Positions 63,593 to 64,000 of a stretch of 64,000 bases of DNA are shown here, one piece after another (position 1 is the first letter of the stretch; the number at the start of each line of letters is the position of its first letter). The position numbers were made by a program, and so were the translations under genes. This DNA is from SZUA-430 sp040080835 (GTDB lineage: Bacteria; Pseudomonadota; Alphaproteobacteria; Micropepsales; Micropepsaceae), in contig JBEBHP010000017.1 in NCBI GenBank assembly GCA_040080835.1, forward strand, positions 42,006 through 106,005, in the 5' to 3' direction. A model generated the notes under the pieces. That model was given only the letters and a program-made list of their open reading frames with translations, was not told the origin of the DNA and made no database searches.

Positions 63593-64000
63593 ATGCCGCA
63601 TCATTTCGCCGATATCGCCTTCACACCTACGGTGAAGAAAGTGCAGGAGCAACTGGGTAGCCGGACGTCGTATGCCCGCATGGAAAGTGTTCCTGAGGCC
63701 GTGAATGGCCACTTGAGCGCGGGGGAGGCAGGGTTCATCTCGGCCCGTAACTCGCTCTACATGGCAACGGTCAGCGAGACCGGCTGGCCGTACATTCAGC
63801 ATCGTGGCGGGCCGACGGGTTTCGTGCGCGTGCTCGACGCGACCACGATCGGCTTCGCGGATTTTCGCGGCAACCGGCAATATGTCAGTGTGGGCAACCT
63901 GATGACTGACGAGCGTGTGTCGTTGTTCTTCATGGACTATCCGAACAAGACGCGGCTGAAACTCTTCGGGCGCGCGAAGATCGTCGATCTCGATGATCAG
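63593..64000 (+). CDS. Pyridoxamine 5'-phosphate oxidase-fold flavoprotein (3' end outside window)
   Basis: 136 residues are visible and the frame continues past the window. CAGGAGG lies five bases before the ATG at 63593. FISARNSLYMATVSETGWPY, IQHRGGPTGFVRVLD and DFRGNRQYVSVGNL fit the PPOX-type FMN/F420-binding split barrel. It probably binds FMN and reduces a small organic or quinone-like molecule. Third gene of the operon. Confidence 0.85.
   Translation, partial: MPHHFADIAFTPTVKKVQEQLGSRTSYARMESVPEAVNGHLSAGEAGFISARNSLYMATVSETGWPYIQHRGGPTGFVRVLDATTIGFADFRGNRQYVSVGNLMTDERVSLFFMDYPNKTRLKLFGRAKIVDLDDQ

Overview
The window comes from an alphaproteobacterium. The order SUV3-type helicase, S4-domain protein, FdxA, CarD, the rpmB / DUF3108 pair, an adrenodoxin-type ferredoxin with its reductase, propionate catabolism genes (scpA, meaB) and a TipN-like polarity protein all point there. 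A Caulobacterales- or Micropepsis-like lineage is plausible, but I cannot fix the genus. All protein assignments rest on reading the sequence; no database search was run.

Positions 1 to about 31.3 kb are mostly core chromosome. They hold a 7TM-type hybrid-sensor-like kinase cut by the window edge, a diguanylate cyclase gene broken by an internal deletion, a TetR / metallo-hydrolase operon, a phosphotransfer protein with a receiver whose phospho-acceptor Asp is Asn, ferredoxin and its reductase, a chorismate mutase joined to a phosphonate monoester hydrolase-like sulfatase, a TipN-like protein, rpmB, meaB, rmuC, scpA, the SUV3-like helicase, fdxA and carD. carD ends in a clear intrinsic terminator at 31.23 kb.

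Directly after carD lies a 152-bp sequence starting with the 5' half of a tRNA-Arg(CCU)-like gene. An 86 percent identical copy of the same length lies at 38.11 kb. The two copies bracket an RND efflux cassette: a five-gene overlapping operon (membrane fusion protein, RND pump, MarR, small coiled-coil protein, TetR) and a divergent second TetR with a tiny membrane protein. This looks like one or two stacked integrations at a tRNA gene and marks the left edge of an accessory region that continues to, or past, the right end of the window.

From 38.3 to 58.2 kb the accessory region is a metal and oxidative stress island. A minus-strand operon encodes a bufferin-type RiPP precursor (DUF2282), its MNIO enzyme (DUF692), the DUF2063 partner and a DoxX protein, followed by an ECF sigma factor and its DUF1109 (NrsF-like) membrane anti-sigma. 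Divergent from it run a redoxin, an AhpD-like protein, NrtS, an ArsM arsenite methyltransferase, a YiiX-like NlpC/P60 hydrolase and a second AhpD-like protein. Then come an intact IS481-family element, an orphan radical SAM protein, and a mercury operon (merR divergent from merTPFA) with the classic 19-bp-spacer promoter. Next is a minus-strand group of PiT transporter, DUF547, TVP38 and a MerA-like flavoprotein.

The end (59 to 64 kb) has a patatin-like lipoprotein, a START-like secreted protein, and a LysR gene divergent from an AhpD-like / DUF1348 / pyridoxamine-oxidase-fold operon that runs off the window. The strongest candidates for a closer look are the bufferin operon with its own sigma / anti-sigma pair, the tRNA-derived direct repeats, the orphan radical SAM gene, and solo IS481 ends at two other places.
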